NCBI GenBank assembly: GCA_000433635.1
Contig: HF997947.1
Span: 30,033-94,032 of the forward strand
DNA: 64,000 bases
Source: Ruminococcus sp. CAG:254
Lineage (GTDB): Bacteria; Bacillota; Clostridia; Oscillospirales; Ruminococcaceae
Direction: 5' to 3'
Shown here: piece by piece, positions 23,695 through 31,923 of the stretch
How the letters are laid out: every line of letters starts with the position of its first letter
Numbering within the stretch: position 1 is the first letter of the stretch
The notes under the pieces: model-generated
Databases searched by the model: none
What the model was told of the DNA's origin: nothing
The model's input: the letters and a program-made list of their open reading frames with translations, nothing else
Program-made: the position numbers and the translations under genes

Positions 23695-25372
23695 AGGTTT
23701 GTCCTCCTTCCACCAAATCCCGGAAAATGATTTTCAATTCGCCGTTTTCCAATTTGGAATTGACGTATTTTCTCCAATGCACATCGTCTTTTTCCGGATA
23801 ATCCAGATTTTCTGCGAAGCTGTGCCAGCGAGTTTCCTGCCGAGCCTTTAAGTGTGCAATGACACTCCGACAGACAACCAGCCGTTCCCGCAGTTCATAG
23901 ATGTACATCAGTTCCTGAAAATCATCTGCGTGCAGCTGTTCAGAAAGCTGCATCAGCTGTACAATCTTTTCATCTGCAATCTTCAATTGCTTCTCATTGA
24001 AGCGATAATTTGTTTTAATGCCGCCTGCATAGGCATCCATCACCGTCTGCATCGCTTCTTCCAGCTGTTCTGTTGTAAAGCGAGAACCGCTCTGCGTCAG
24101 GAATCGCTGCACTTCTTCAGCGTGTTCGGTCACGGAAGATTCTGCAATTGGAGCAGCAGTATGCTGCTTTAAAAATTCCAGTGCAGAGCATGCGGCAATT
24201 TCGCCCTCTGCCAATGCACCTGTTACATATTTCTGTGGGCATCCGCCGGCGACATCTCCAGCTGCAAACAAACCGGTAACGGTCGTTGCCCGATGGGTAT
24301 CCACCCAGTAACCGCTTGCTGTGTGTCCGCCGACAATATATGGCTCTGTTCCTTCGATTTCCACATTCTGCTGAGATGGATTCTTTCCGCTCTCAATCCA
24401 CTTCAACGTCTGAGAAGGTGCCATATTCAGATAGGCTTTCAGCAAGGATTCATCCTGTTCCGGTGTAATCCCCTCTGTCCGCAAATAACATGGACCTCTG
24501 CCTTCCACATTCTCATTTACCGTTCCATAAACCCGTTCGGAAGTCGTTAGACCATACTTGGTTTCATAAACTTCTCCATGAGAATTGATTTGCTTGGCAC
24601 CGACACCCTGTGCCAGTGTTCCGGTTGGTGCAATGGTATCTTTACAACGCAGAGCAATAAACCGCATTTCAAAGGTGGTCATTTCTGCCCCTGCACGAAT
24701 GCCCATTGCATAACCTGCTCCGGTATTAAACGGCGGATACCACATTTTGTGACGAGAAAATCCCGGATTATTCGGCTTATATAAGCCAGCTGCTCCACCA
24801 GTCGCAATCAAAACTGCATTGGCTTCGATGACATAAAACGTATCATTTTCAATGCCGATTCCAAAAGCTCCGCAAATGCGATTGTCCTTGACCGCAAAAT
24901 CAACAATATTGACCCGATTCAAAACCGTGGTATTTGGCAGAGCAGAAACTGCATCTGCCAAAATCGGCTTAATATTTTCCCCGTTGATTTTTAAGTTTCG
25001 GTTGCCACGGGTGACATAGTTTCCGTCTGCATCTTTCAGTAGAACCAGCCCCAAATCTTCCAGCTTTGCGGTTACGGCATTCAGCCGCTCCGACATGGTC
25101 AGCAGCAAATCTTCCCGTACAATTCCGTCTGCATCTTTCTTTGCATAGTCCACATAATCCTGCGGCACTCTGCCCTTTGTGATATAGGCATTTAACGCAT
25201 TCACGCCAGCTGCGAGGCAGCCACTGCGTTTAATATGTGCCTTTTCACAAATCAAAACAGAAACAGCAGCGTTTTGTTCTGCAATGGTCAATGCTGCATA
25301 GCAGCCAGCTGTACCGCCGCCAATCACCAGGACATCTGTTTGCAATCGTTCTGTTTTCACGGTATCACCCAT
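23678..25372 (-). CDS. aprA: APS reductase alpha subunit-like flavoprotein (AprA)
   Basis: A 564-residue FAD enzyme of the fumarate reductase/succinate dehydrogenase flavoprotein superfamily. The FAD-binding VLVIGGGTAGCYAAL lies near the start, with GLFAAGDVAGGCPQKYVTGAL near residue 370. Together with its ferredoxin partner and ATP sulfurylase, its role is most simply reduction of APS to sulfite and AMP. The block ATGGAAGLYKPNNPGFSR and the substrate loop with FEMRFIALRCKDT resemble AprA. The start is ambiguous: the ATG at 25372 is very close to AAGGAA and overlaps the trxB stop, and a GTG at 25360 has better spacing. Other members of the superfamily (L-aspartate oxidase, fumarate reductase) are less likely given the neighbours. 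Confidence 0.8.
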   Translation of the reverse strand: MGDTVKTERLQTDVLVIGGGTAGCYAALTIAEQNAAVSVLICEKAHIKRSGCLAAGVNALNAYITKGRVPQDYVDYAKKDADGIVREDLLLTMSERLNAVTAKLEDLGLVLLKDADGNYVTRGNRNLKINGENIKPILADAVSALPNTTVLNRVNIVDFAVKDNRICGAFGIGIENDTFYVIEANAVLIATGGAAGLYKPNNPGFSRHKMWYPPFNTGAGYAMGIRAGAEMTTFEMRFIALRCKDTIAPTGTLAQGVGAKQINSHGEVYETKYGLTTSERVYGTVNENVEGRGPCYLRTEGITPEQDESLLKAYLNMAPSQTLKWIESGKNPSQQNVEIEGTEPYIVGGHTASGYWVDTHRATTVTGLFAAGDVAGGCPQKYVTGALAEGEIAACSALEFLKQHTAAPIAESSVTEHAEEVQRFLTQSGSRFTTEQLEEAMQTVMDAYAGGIKTNYRFNEKQLKIADEKIVQLMQLSEQLHADDFQELMYIYELRERLVVCRSVIAHLKARQETRWHSFAENLDYPEKDDVHWRKYVNSKLENGELKIIFRDLVEGGQTYEHCH

Positions 25373-26270
25373 TTCCTTTTCTGAAATACTGTTCAATCGA
25401 CTGCACGCAGTTTGCACCGTCTGCAACCGCTGTTACAACCTGCCGCAGCGGTGTTGTCCGCACATCTCCAGCGGCAAACACACCCGGTGTTGTGGTAACG
25501 CCGGTTTCGTCTGCGAGGATATAGCCGCTCTCATCCAACTTGCACAGATCTCCAAGAAAATCTGTATTTGGAATTGATCCGATTGCAACAAAGACACCAT
25601 CCACCGGCAGCGTTTTCGATGCTCCGTTTTGCAGCAGTTCCAAATGATCTACTCGCTTTTCTCCCAGAACAGCAGTCGGTACGGCATCCAATACCAGTTC
25701 GATTGCTGCATTCTGCTGAACAGCGGTCTGCAATGCCTGATTTGCACGGAACTCCTGCCGACGATGCACCAGATATACTTTCTTTGCCATTCTGGAAAGA
25801 TACATGGCATCGCCCAGTGCAGTATCTCCGCCACCAATCACTGCAACGGTTTTATCTTTATAGAATGCTCCGTCACACGTTGCACAGTAAGAAACGCCTT
25901 GCAGTGTTCCGCCCGGCACATCCAATCTGCGATAAGATGTTCCGGAAGCACAGAGAATCGTACGGCTTTGCAGTGGTTCTCCCTCTTTACAGAAAACAGT
26001 AAAGCCCTCTGCGGTTTGTTTGATGTGGTCTACTTCCACATTCTCAAACTTTGCACCCAACTGCTCTGCGTGTTCCCGAAACTTTTCGCCCAGCGTATAG
26101 CCATCAATGCCCGGAAGCCCCGGATAATTATCTACCTGTTCACTAACTGCAATCTGTCCGCTGCCCAGATAATCTTTTTCCAGTACCACTGCTGTCAACT
26201 GTGCCCGACTGGCATAGATGGCAGCGGTTAAACCAGCAGGTCCACTGCCGATGATGATGATGTCATACAT
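25365..26270 (-). CDS. trxB: thioredoxin reductase
   Basis: A 301-residue FAD/pyridine-nucleotide enzyme: GSGPAGLTAAIYASRA binds FAD, Cys129-Ala-Thr-Cys132 is the redox disulfide, and GGGDTALGDAMYLSRMA binds the cofactor. It would recharge the thioredoxin encoded upstream in the same operon, supplying reductant for APS or sulfite reduction. A second FAD motif (GVFAAGDVR) lies near residue 270. It begins six bases after the JAMM protease stop and touches aprA, so it is part of the operon rather than a housekeeping copy placed nearby by chance. Confidence 0.93.
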   Translation of the reverse strand: MYDIIIIGSGPAGLTAAIYASRAQLTAVVLEKDYLGSGQIAVSEQVDNYPGLPGIDGYTLGEKFREHAEQLGAKFENVEVDHIKQTAEGFTVFCKEGEPLQSRTILCASGTSYRRLDVPGGTLQGVSYCATCDGAFYKDKTVAVIGGGDTALGDAMYLSRMAKKVYLVHRRQEFRANQALQTAVQQNAAIELVLDAVPTAVLGEKRVDHLELLQNGASKTLPVDGVFVAIGSIPNTDFLGDLCKLDESGYILADETGVTTTPGVFAAGDVRTTPLRQVVTAVADGANCVQSIEQYFRKGNG

Positions 26271-26276
26271 AATTGT

Positions 26277-26690
26277 TTACTCCTCAATAACCAGCGGTTC
26301 CTTCTCCGCATCATCGCCCTCAATATGGAACGAATTGAGTACTGGCTGATCCAATTCCATCAGAGAAAGAATCATATAACTTGCGGTTTTATCATATGCT
26401 AACCGCTTGTCTTCCTGCGATGGACGGGATGGCGATTCCGGATGAGAATGCCAGTTGCCCAGTGGAACCAGACCGTTTGCACGCATATCCTTGATGGCTG
26501 CGAGCTGTTCTTTCGGATCCAGAGAGAAATGCTCGTTGGAATGGTCGATATTGGTGAGCAGATAAACCTTTTGAATGTGCTTGTCTGCTCCATCCTTGAC
26601 ACCTGCAATCAAACCGCATGCTTCATTCGGCAGTTCTTTCTTTGCATGTGCCAGAATTTTTTCAAAATCTGCTTTTTTCAGTGTAATCAT
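26277..26690 (-). CDS. hcyD: JAMM/MPN+ metalloprotease (HcyD/Mec+-like)
   Basis: A 137-residue zinc peptidase. JAMM residues are all present: Glu23 in NEACG, His81 and His83 in HSHP, Ser91 and Asp94, spaced as HxHP-x6-SxxD. Relatives (Mec+ in mycobacteria, HcyD in Wolinella) trim C-terminal residues from ThiS-like sulfur carriers and release cysteine or homocysteine from the carrier adduct. The carrier two genes upstream ends GGGQ, needing just such trimming. It overlaps the E1-like gene by ATGA. Assignment to the Hcy-type rather than the Mec+-type pathway rests on the neighbouring metY-like gene; both products are possible. Confidence 0.85.
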   Translation of the reverse strand: MITLKKADFEKILAHAKKELPNEACGLIAGVKDGADKHIQKVYLLTNIDHSNEHFSLDPKEQLAAIKDMRANGLVPLGNWHSHPESPSRPSQEDKRLAYDKTASYMILSLMELDQPVLNSFHIEGDDAEKEPLVIEE

Positions 26691-27499
26691 AATCCTACCC
26701 CATCACATTCAGCCTGTTCGTAGTCAATTAACTTGGTGATTGTCGGGTGCTTTCCGCAAACCGGACAATTATCCGTGTTATGCGGCAGCTTTACCTTCCG
26801 GAAATCCATAGTCAGTGCATCGTAGGTCAGCAGATAGCCGGTCAGCAGATCGCCAACGCCAACAATGTACTTGATGGCTTCCATTGCCTGTAAGCTGCCA
26901 ATGACACCGCCCATTGCACCAACAACGCCAGCCTGCTTGCAGGTCGGAACAGCATCCTTCGGAGGCGGATTCTTGAAAACGCAACGATAGCAAGGACCTT
27001 CTCCCGGTACATAAGTCATCAGCTGACCCTTAAACCGAATGATTCCGGCATGAGAGAACGGCTTCTTTGCCATTACGCAAGCGTCATTGATCAAGAACTT
27101 TGCTGGGAAGTTGTCTGTTCCATCAATGATGAAATCATAGTCCTGAATCAGTTCCATGATGTTTTCACTGGTAACGAATGTGTGGTATGTAATCACCTTA
27201 ACATCCGGATTCATTGCTTCCATGGTTTCCTTTGCAGATTCTACCTTCGGCTTTCCAACATCTTTGGTTGCATGGATGATTTGCCGCTGCAGGTTGGACA
27301 GATCCACTTCATCTGCATCAGCAATGCCGATCGTACCAACGCCAGCAGCTGCCAGATACATCGCAACCGGTGCACCCAATCCGCCAGCACCGATAATCAG
27401 AACCTTTGCGTTCAGGAGCTTCTTCTGTCCCTTTACGCCAATTTCTTTTAAGATAATATGACGGGAATACCGCTCTAACTGTTCATTTGTAAATGCCAT
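26687..27499 (-). CDS. hcyF: E1-like sulfur-carrier adenylyltransferase (ThiF/MoeB/HcyF)
   Basis: A 270-residue E1-superfamily enzyme that uses ATP to adenylate the C-terminal glycine of a ubiquitin-like sulfur carrier. Nucleotide binding: GAGGLGAPVAMYLAAAG (38-54) and DADEVDLSNLQRQ; the conserved DGTDNFPAKFLIND lies near 128. A structural zinc site is made by CYRC and CPVC pairs. A cysteine in VPTCKQAGVVG occupies the usual catalytic-cysteine position. No rhodanese domain is fused, so sulfur must arrive as sulfide or from TusA. It is coupled to the carrier gene by a TAATG overlap, strong evidence that they are partners. Confidence 0.88.
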   Translation of the reverse strand: MAFTNEQLERYSRHIILKEIGVKGQKKLLNAKVLIIGAGGLGAPVAMYLAAAGVGTIGIADADEVDLSNLQRQIIHATKDVGKPKVESAKETMEAMNPDVKVITYHTFVTSENIMELIQDYDFIIDGTDNFPAKFLINDACVMAKKPFSHAGIIRFKGQLMTYVPGEGPCYRCVFKNPPPKDAVPTCKQAGVVGAMGGVIGSLQAMEAIKYIVGVGDLLTGYLLTYDALTMDFRKVKLPHNTDNCPVCGKHPTITKLIDYEQAECDGVGL

Positions 27500-27705
27500 T
27501 ACTGACCGCCTCCCATGAAATACAGAAATTCAACATTGTCGCCGTCTTTCAGAACGGTGGTTTCAAATGTTCCGCTTTCTACAAAGTCATCATTGATGGT
27601 CACGGTAACATACTGCGGGGTTTCTACCTTTTCCTGTTCAATCAGCTGTGCAACGGTCAGACCGTCTGCAACTTCCTTTGTAACGCCTGCAACTGTAATT
27701 TTCAT
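27499..27705 (-). CDS. hcyS: ThiS/MoaD-like sulfur-carrier protein ending GGGQ (HcyS-like)
   Basis: A 68-residue beta-grasp protein: MKITVAGVTKEV, then LTVAQLIEQ, a VTVTINDDFV strand, and DGDNVEFLYFMGGGQ at the C-terminus. Sulfur carriers work through a C-terminal Gly-Gly that becomes a thiocarboxylate. Here one extra residue, Gln68, follows Gly67, so the protein looks like an inactive precursor needing proteolytic removal of Gln. The JAMM protease in the same operon is the obvious candidate. In Wolinella HcyS the extra residue is Ala. Thiamine genes are absent nearby, so ThiS itself is unlikely. Start ATG with AAGGAG 11 bases upstream. Confidence 0.88.
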   Translation of the reverse strand: MKITVAGVTKEVADGLTVAQLIEQEKVETPQYVTVTINDDFVESGTFETTVLKDGDNVEFLYFMGGGQ

Positions 27706-27727
27706 GATAACATAACTCCTTATGAAT

Positions 27728-28048
27728 TTATTTTTTCAGAGAATCAATGACTTCTGTCAATTCTGCTTTTTTTACCAAGCCTCTCAGACGGGCAACTTCT
27801 GCACCGTTCTGGAAAAAGACAAGGGTCGGGGCTGCCTGTACGGCATACTGTTCTGCCAGTTCTGCATCAAAGTTGATGTTGACTTTTACCACTTTCAACC
27901 CGTCCGGGTCAGCAGCTGCCACTTCCGAGAGCAACGGTGCAATCCGCTTGCATGGAACGCAACTGTCAGAATAAAAATCCACCAGAACCAATCCCTCTGC
28001 CTGCAATACTTCTGCCGCAAAGGTTTCCGCATTTACACGAACTGCCAT
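27728..28048 (-). CDS. trxA: thioredoxin with CVPC active site
   Basis: A 106-residue thioredoxin-fold protein, VLVDFYSDSCVPCKR around the active cysteines (Cys30, Cys33), cis-proline in QAAPTLVFF (near 73) and a normal C-terminal helix. The active site CVPC differs from the standard CGPC, which should shift its redox potential or partner choice. It sits between tusA and the sulfur-carrier gene and shares the operon with thioredoxin reductase, so it probably reduces an operon enzyme such as the AprAB- or Sir-like proteins, or resolves persulfides. Confidence 0.88.
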   Translation of the reverse strand: MAVRVNAETFAAEVLQAEGLVLVDFYSDSCVPCKRIAPLLSEVAAADPDGLKVVKVNINFDAELAEQYAVQAAPTLVFFQNGAEVARLRGLVKKAELTEVIDSLKK

Positions 28049-28294
28049 TTAATCACCAACCTTCTTGACAATCAGGTTATAAGTACCGTCTTCGTTGTCG
28101 ATCAGCTTCAGAATCTTGTGACCTTCTTCTTTGATGCTTCTCGGTACGTTCTGTACTGGTTCGCCGTCGTTCATCTTAATGGAAAGCACCTGACCGTCGT
28201 CCAGTTCTTCCAGTGCAACTTTTGCCTTTACAAATGTAACGGGGCAAACGACATCGGTGATATCCACGGTATCGTCAATTACAAAATCAGCCAT
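28049..28294 (-). CDS. tusA: TusA-family sulfurtransferase
   Basis: An 81-residue protein with the TusA signature VVCPVTFVKAKVALEEL; Cys17 would carry a persulfide, followed by the invariant Pro18. The DGQVLSIKMNDGEP strand and the final beta-strand match the fold. It could shuttle sulfur between the sulfite reductase and the carrier protein. It overlaps the sulfite reductase gene by eight bases and directly abuts the thioredoxin gene, so its sulfur-assimilation role is well supported by position. A tRNA-thiolation role is less likely here. Confidence 0.85.
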   Translation of the reverse strand: MADFVIDDTVDITDVVCPVTFVKAKVALEELDDGQVLSIKMNDGEPVQNVPRSIKEEGHKILKLIDNEDGTYNLIVKKVGD

Positions 28295-29150
28295 TTTTTA
28301 CTACCTCCTGAATCAAATTTTCAAAGGATTCTCTGCCAACCCGATCCAGTGTAAACTTAAACCGTTCGCCTGGCTTTGCGTGGTCTGCAAAGAACTGAAT
28401 GGTTGCATCGCAAACTTTCAGCAATGTTTCCTTATCCGGCAGGAATGGAATAATTGCTTCACCCTTGCTGATGCTGTTGCCGAACAACCCGCCAAAGGAA
28501 ACGATATAACCGTGTACCGTATCCCAAGCTTCGGTTGGACAGGCTTTATAACAACGTCCGCAGAAATTACACTTGCTTTCATCTACGGAAATCTTTCCAT
28601 CTTCTAAAGTAATTGCATTGCTTCGGCATGCCTTTACGCAGACACCGCACTGAATGCAATCTTCTTCTCGCCAGCTGACTTGAATGCCGCCCTTGATGCC
28701 AAGGTCATTTTCTTCGGACTTCAAGCAGTTGTTCTGGCAGCCAGTAATGCCAAACTTGAACTTATGCGGTAATTCTCTTGCAAAATACCGGTCATCCAGT
28801 TCCTTTGCCAGTGCATACGTATCAATACAGCCACTCGGGCAAATGGCTTCGCCCTGACAAGCGGTAATGGTTCGAACTCTCGGGCCACAAACGCCCGGTT
28901 CTACGCCGCCCTCGCTCAATGCTTTCTTTACTTCTTCAATCTGTTCCAACTTGACGAATGGAATTTCTACGCTCTGCCGAGAAGTCAGATGAACGTGTCC
29001 ATCGCCAAATTTTTCAGCGACTTCTGCGATTTTTGCAAGCTGTGTTGCTGTTAAATTTCCACCTACAACACGCAAACGCAGGGAAAAATGATTTTTTTGT
29101 TTTTGCCGCATGAATCCGCCTTTTTTTAAGGTTGCGTAATCCACTGCCAT
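28287..29150 (-). CDS. siroheme sulfite reductase with dicluster ferredoxin domain
   Basis: A single-subunit sulfite reductase of 287 residues, reducing sulfite to sulfide with six electrons. The siroheme/4Fe-4S ligands have the form C-x5-C...C-x3-C: Cys98, Cys104, Cys138 and Cys142 (GCQNNCLKS). Between about 160 and 206 a ferredoxin insert supplies two more 4Fe-4S clusters (Cys165/168/171/175 and Cys194/197/200/204). Architecture is like the compact Fsr-C/AsrC group of clostridia and archaea rather than E. coli CysI. Arginines (HLTSRQSVEIP, GPRVRTITA) for sulfite and siroheme carboxylates are visible. I start at the ATG after AAGGAG; an upstream GTG overlaps that ribosome site. Confidence 0.88.
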   Translation of the reverse strand: MAVDYATLKKGGFMRQKQKNHFSLRLRVVGGNLTATQLAKIAEVAEKFGDGHVHLTSRQSVEIPFVKLEQIEEVKKALSEGGVEPGVCGPRVRTITACQGEAICPSGCIDTYALAKELDDRYFARELPHKFKFGITGCQNNCLKSEENDLGIKGGIQVSWREEDCIQCGVCVKACRSNAITLEDGKISVDESKCNFCGRCYKACPTEAWDTVHGYIVSFGGLFGNSISKGEAIIPFLPDKETLLKVCDATIQFFADHAKPGERFKFTLDRVGRESFENLIQEVVKNG

Positions 29151-29158
29151 AATTTTTT

Positions 29159-30391
29159 TCACTCCTTGCTTTGATCTATCGCCTGTGCAAAATCAGCAAT
29201 CAAGTCGTTAATATCTTCAATTCCGACGCTAATCCGAATGCTGTCGTCATAAACGCCTGCACTCGCTTTCTGCTGTTCGGAACTATGTGTATAAATCGTA
29301 CTTGCCGGATGGATGACCAGCGTCCGTACATCCCCGATATTCGTTGCATTGACAGCATATTTCAGGGCATTGATGAGTTTGAATGCCTTTTCCTTGCTGC
29401 CTGCCCGTAAGGTCAAAATTGCACCGCCTTTTCCGCCGAACTGTGTCTGTACCAAATCATAGTATGGACTACTCTTCAATGCCGGATAATTGACGGTTAC
29501 ATCATCCCGACTTTCCAGATATTCTGCCAGCTGCTTGGCGTTGCTACAGATGCGTTCCATCCGCAAGCCCAGCGTTTCCAGCCCAACCGTATTCATGAAT
29601 GCATTCATCGGAGCTAAACAGCTGCCGAAGTTTCTCCAGATACCGTTCCGCAATTTTGCCAGATAAGCAAACTTGCCATATTTTTTATATTCTGCAAAGC
29701 TGTGATACCGTTCTGGATCCCAGTGGAAGTTCCCACTGTCAATGATGACACCGCTAATGGAATTACCGCCACCGTTGATATACTTAGAAGAAGAATGTAC
29801 AATGACATCTGCACCAAAATCAAAGGTATGCAGCAGATATGGTGTTGCGGTCGTGCTGTCAATAATCAGCGGAACACCATGTTCATGAACCAAAGCGGAT
29901 ACTTTCTTTAAATCCACAACATCCAGCTTTGGGTTCCCAATCAATTCTGTAAAGACAACTTTTGTCTTTTCGTTGAGCAGCGGTGCAACGGCTTCCGCAG
30001 TCACACTCTCTACAAAATGCGTTGTAATGCCGAACGCTTTCAGGTCACCGAACAAATCAATCGTTCCGCCAAATAAGCCCGAACCGGCAATGACTTCATC
30101 GCCAGCTTCCAGAATGTTCAGCAATGCCATTGTGACAGCTGCCATTCCAGAAGAACAAGCCACTGCTCCGATGCCCTTTTCCATAGAAGCAACTCTTCGT
30201 TCAAAGGCATCTACGGTCGGATTGCTGATTCTGGTATATGCAAATCCGGCTGCTTTATTATTAAACACTTTTTCCAGCTGCTCTGCGGATGACTGTGCAA
30301 AGGCACTGACCTGATAAATCGGTGGAATGGTTGCACCATTCTGTGTGTCGCTGTCAAATTGCTGATGCAGCAATGCGGTATTAAATTCCAT
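29159..30391 (-). CDS. metY: O-acetylhomoserine sulfhydrylase-type PLP enzyme (MetY)
   Basis: A 410-residue PLP enzyme of the O-acetylhomoserine aminocarboxypropyltransferase type. Signposts are TIPPIYQVSAFAQSS, YTRISNPTVDAFERRVA, the aspartate in LIIDSTTATPYLL and the Schiff-base lysine in VHSSSKYINGGGNS, with the long insertion WDPERYHSFAEYKKYGKFAY characteristic of MetY rather than MetB. It would join sulfide, or a carrier thiocarboxylate, to O-acetylhomoserine to form homocysteine. The start is the ATG nine bases after GGAG; the longer ORF begins at a TTG. It lies eight bases ahead of the sulfite reductase. Confidence 0.87.
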   Translation of the reverse strand: MEFNTALLHQQFDSDTQNGATIPPIYQVSAFAQSSAEQLEKVFNNKAAGFAYTRISNPTVDAFERRVASMEKGIGAVACSSGMAAVTMALLNILEAGDEVIAGSGLFGGTIDLFGDLKAFGITTHFVESVTAEAVAPLLNEKTKVVFTELIGNPKLDVVDLKKVSALVHEHGVPLIIDSTTATPYLLHTFDFGADVIVHSSSKYINGGGNSISGVIIDSGNFHWDPERYHSFAEYKKYGKFAYLAKLRNGIWRNFGSCLAPMNAFMNTVGLETLGLRMERICSNAKQLAEYLESRDDVTVNYPALKSSPYYDLVQTQFGGKGGAILTLRAGSKEKAFKLINALKYAVNATNIGDVRTLVIHPASTIYTHSSEQQKASAGVYDDSIRISVGIEDINDLIADFAQAIDQSKE

Positions 30392-30449
30392 TGTACCACG
30401 CTCCAACTGGTCTTTCTTTTATTTTTTGTATATTTTTTACGATTCTTGA

Positions 30450-30896
30450 TTAAATATAATACATCGGGCCTTCTGTATCGGAAAGAAAGGTTCGATATTG
30501 TTCCATCATGTCAGAAATGGTAATGCTGTCACAAAATTTCCGAAGATAAGTGGTCATCGGATTCCAAAGCTGATGGTTCACGATTGTTTTCAAGGGTGTT
30601 TCGGATTCTTCTTGAAAATGGACATCTGCCAATACTGTTACATCCAACGCATCAATTACCGTTCGCAATGTGATTTCTTTCGCCGGACGAGTCAGTACAT
30701 AACCGCCCTTGAAGCCTTTTGTGCTTCGCACCAGATTGGATTGCCGCAGTACCATGAGAATCTGTTCCAGATATTTCATCGAGAGATCCTGCCGATTGGA
30801 AATACTGCTGACCGTCACCGGCTTTCCCTCTGTTTGATGCATCGCAATATCCGTCAATGCTAAGATTCCGCATTCAACCCGAGTGGAAACTTTCAC
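30450..30896 (-). CDS. Rrf2-family regulator (CymR-like)
   Basis: A 148-residue winged-helix regulator: MKVSTRVECGILALTDIAMH, the recognition region SMKYLEQILMVLRQSNLVRSTKG and wing FKGGYVLTRP are typical of Rrf2. It lacks the three-cysteine cluster of IscR, having only Cys9 and one Cys in KFCDSI, so it probably does not bind Fe-S. CymR, the cysteine-metabolism repressor that acts in complex with CysK, is the best match. The cysK gene lies 39 bases upstream in the same operon, which fits a CymR-CysK complex. Start GTG, with AGGAGGTGC upstream. Confidence 0.85.
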   Translation of the reverse strand: MKVSTRVECGILALTDIAMHQTEGKPVTVSSISNRQDLSMKYLEQILMVLRQSNLVRSTKGFKGGYVLTRPAKEITLRTVIDALDVTVLADVHFQEESETPLKTIVNHQLWNPMTTYLRKFCDSITISDMMEQYRTFLSDTEGPMYYI

Positions 30897-30935
30897 TCGA
30901 CAGCACCTCCTTTCTAACGATGGAATATCAATGAC

Positions 30936-31868
30936 TTATTCAGAAAACAAAGTGGTAGAATAATAACGGTCACCACTATCCGGCAACAGTGCCACGATGG
31001 TCTTGCCCTTATTTTCCGGACGCTTTGCCAGTTCCAATGCTGCCTGTAATGCAGCACCGGAAGAAATGCCGACCAAAATTCCTTCGTGCTTTGCCAGTTC
31101 CTTGGCGGTTGTAAATGCATCGTCATTCTGAATCTTAATGATTTCATCATAAACGCCAGTGTTCAATGTCTTTGGAACGAATCCTGCTCCAATGCCCTGA
31201 ATCTTATGCGGGCCTGGCTTTTCTCCAGAGAGAACAGCGGAGGTTTCCGGTTCTACAGCAACAATCTTTACATTCGGATTCTGTGATTTCAGATATTCTC
31301 CAACACCGGTAATCGTACCGCCTGTACCAACACCAGCTACGAAATAATCGACCTTACCATCGGTATCTCTCCAGATTTCCGGGCCTGTTGTCTTGCGGTG
31401 TGCTTCTGGATTTGCTGGGTTTTCAAACTGTCCCGGAATGAAACTGTTTGGAATTTCTTCTGCAAGTTCCTTTGCCTTGGCAATTGCACCCTTCATACCC
31501 TTTGCACCTTCTGTCAGAACGATTTCTGCACCGTATGCTTTCAGGATGTTTCTCCGTTCCACGCTCATGGTTTCCGGCATTGTCAAAATCACCCGATAGC
31601 CCTTTGCTGCTGCAATGGCAGCCAGACCAATTCCGGTATTTCCAGAGGTCGGTTCAATGATTACAGAACCAGTATGCAGCTTTCCGCTCTGTTCTGCATC
31701 TTCCAGCATGGATTTTGCAATCCGGTCTTTTACGCTGCCGGCTGGGTTCAGATATTCCAGCTTGATCAGCAGGGTTGCCTGCAAATCATGTGCCTGTTCC
31801 AGATTGACCGCTTCAACCAGCGGTGTGTTTCCAATCAGTTCAATTGTACCCTTATAAATGTTTGCCAT
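30936..31868 (-). CDS. cysK: cysteine synthase A (O-acetylserine sulfhydrylase)
   Basis: A 310-residue PLP enzyme forming cysteine from O-acetylserine and sulfide. Landmarks: IGNTPLVEA, the Schiff-base lysine in [48 protein letters not shown] for phosphate binding, and VGISSGAAL. It is the usual CysK length with no C-terminal extension. The start is the ATG following GGAGGG, 39 codons into the longest ORF. Placement between the sulfate importer and the Rrf2 regulator suggests it both makes cysteine and may serve as regulator partner. Confidence 0.94.
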   Translation of the reverse strand: MANIYKGTIELIGNTPLVEAVNLEQAHDLQATLLIKLEYLNPAGSVKDRIAKSMLEDAEQSGKLHTGSVIIEPTSGNTGIGLAAIAAAKGYRVILTMPETMSVERRNILKAYGAEIVLTEGAKGMKGAIAKAKELAEEIPNSFIPGQFENPANPEAHRKTTGPEIWRDTDGKVDYFVAGVGTGGTITGVGEYLKSQNPNVKIVAVEPETSAVLSGEKPGPHKIQGIGAGFVPKTLNTGVYDEIIKIQNDDAFTTAKELAKHEGILVGISSGAALQAALELAKRPENKGKTIVALLPDSGDRYYSTTLFSE

Positions 31869-31923
31869 GATAATACCCTCCATCAAGATTTTTGACTGTT
31901 TGCCAAATATTTTTTTACAATGA

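Noticed and set aside
26687..27705. Thiamine (ThiS/ThiF) or molybdopterin (MoaD/MoeB) biosynthesis.
   Set aside because: No thiamine or molybdopterin genes adjoin; the GGGQ tail, JAMM protease and sulfur operon fit the Hcy/CysO type better.
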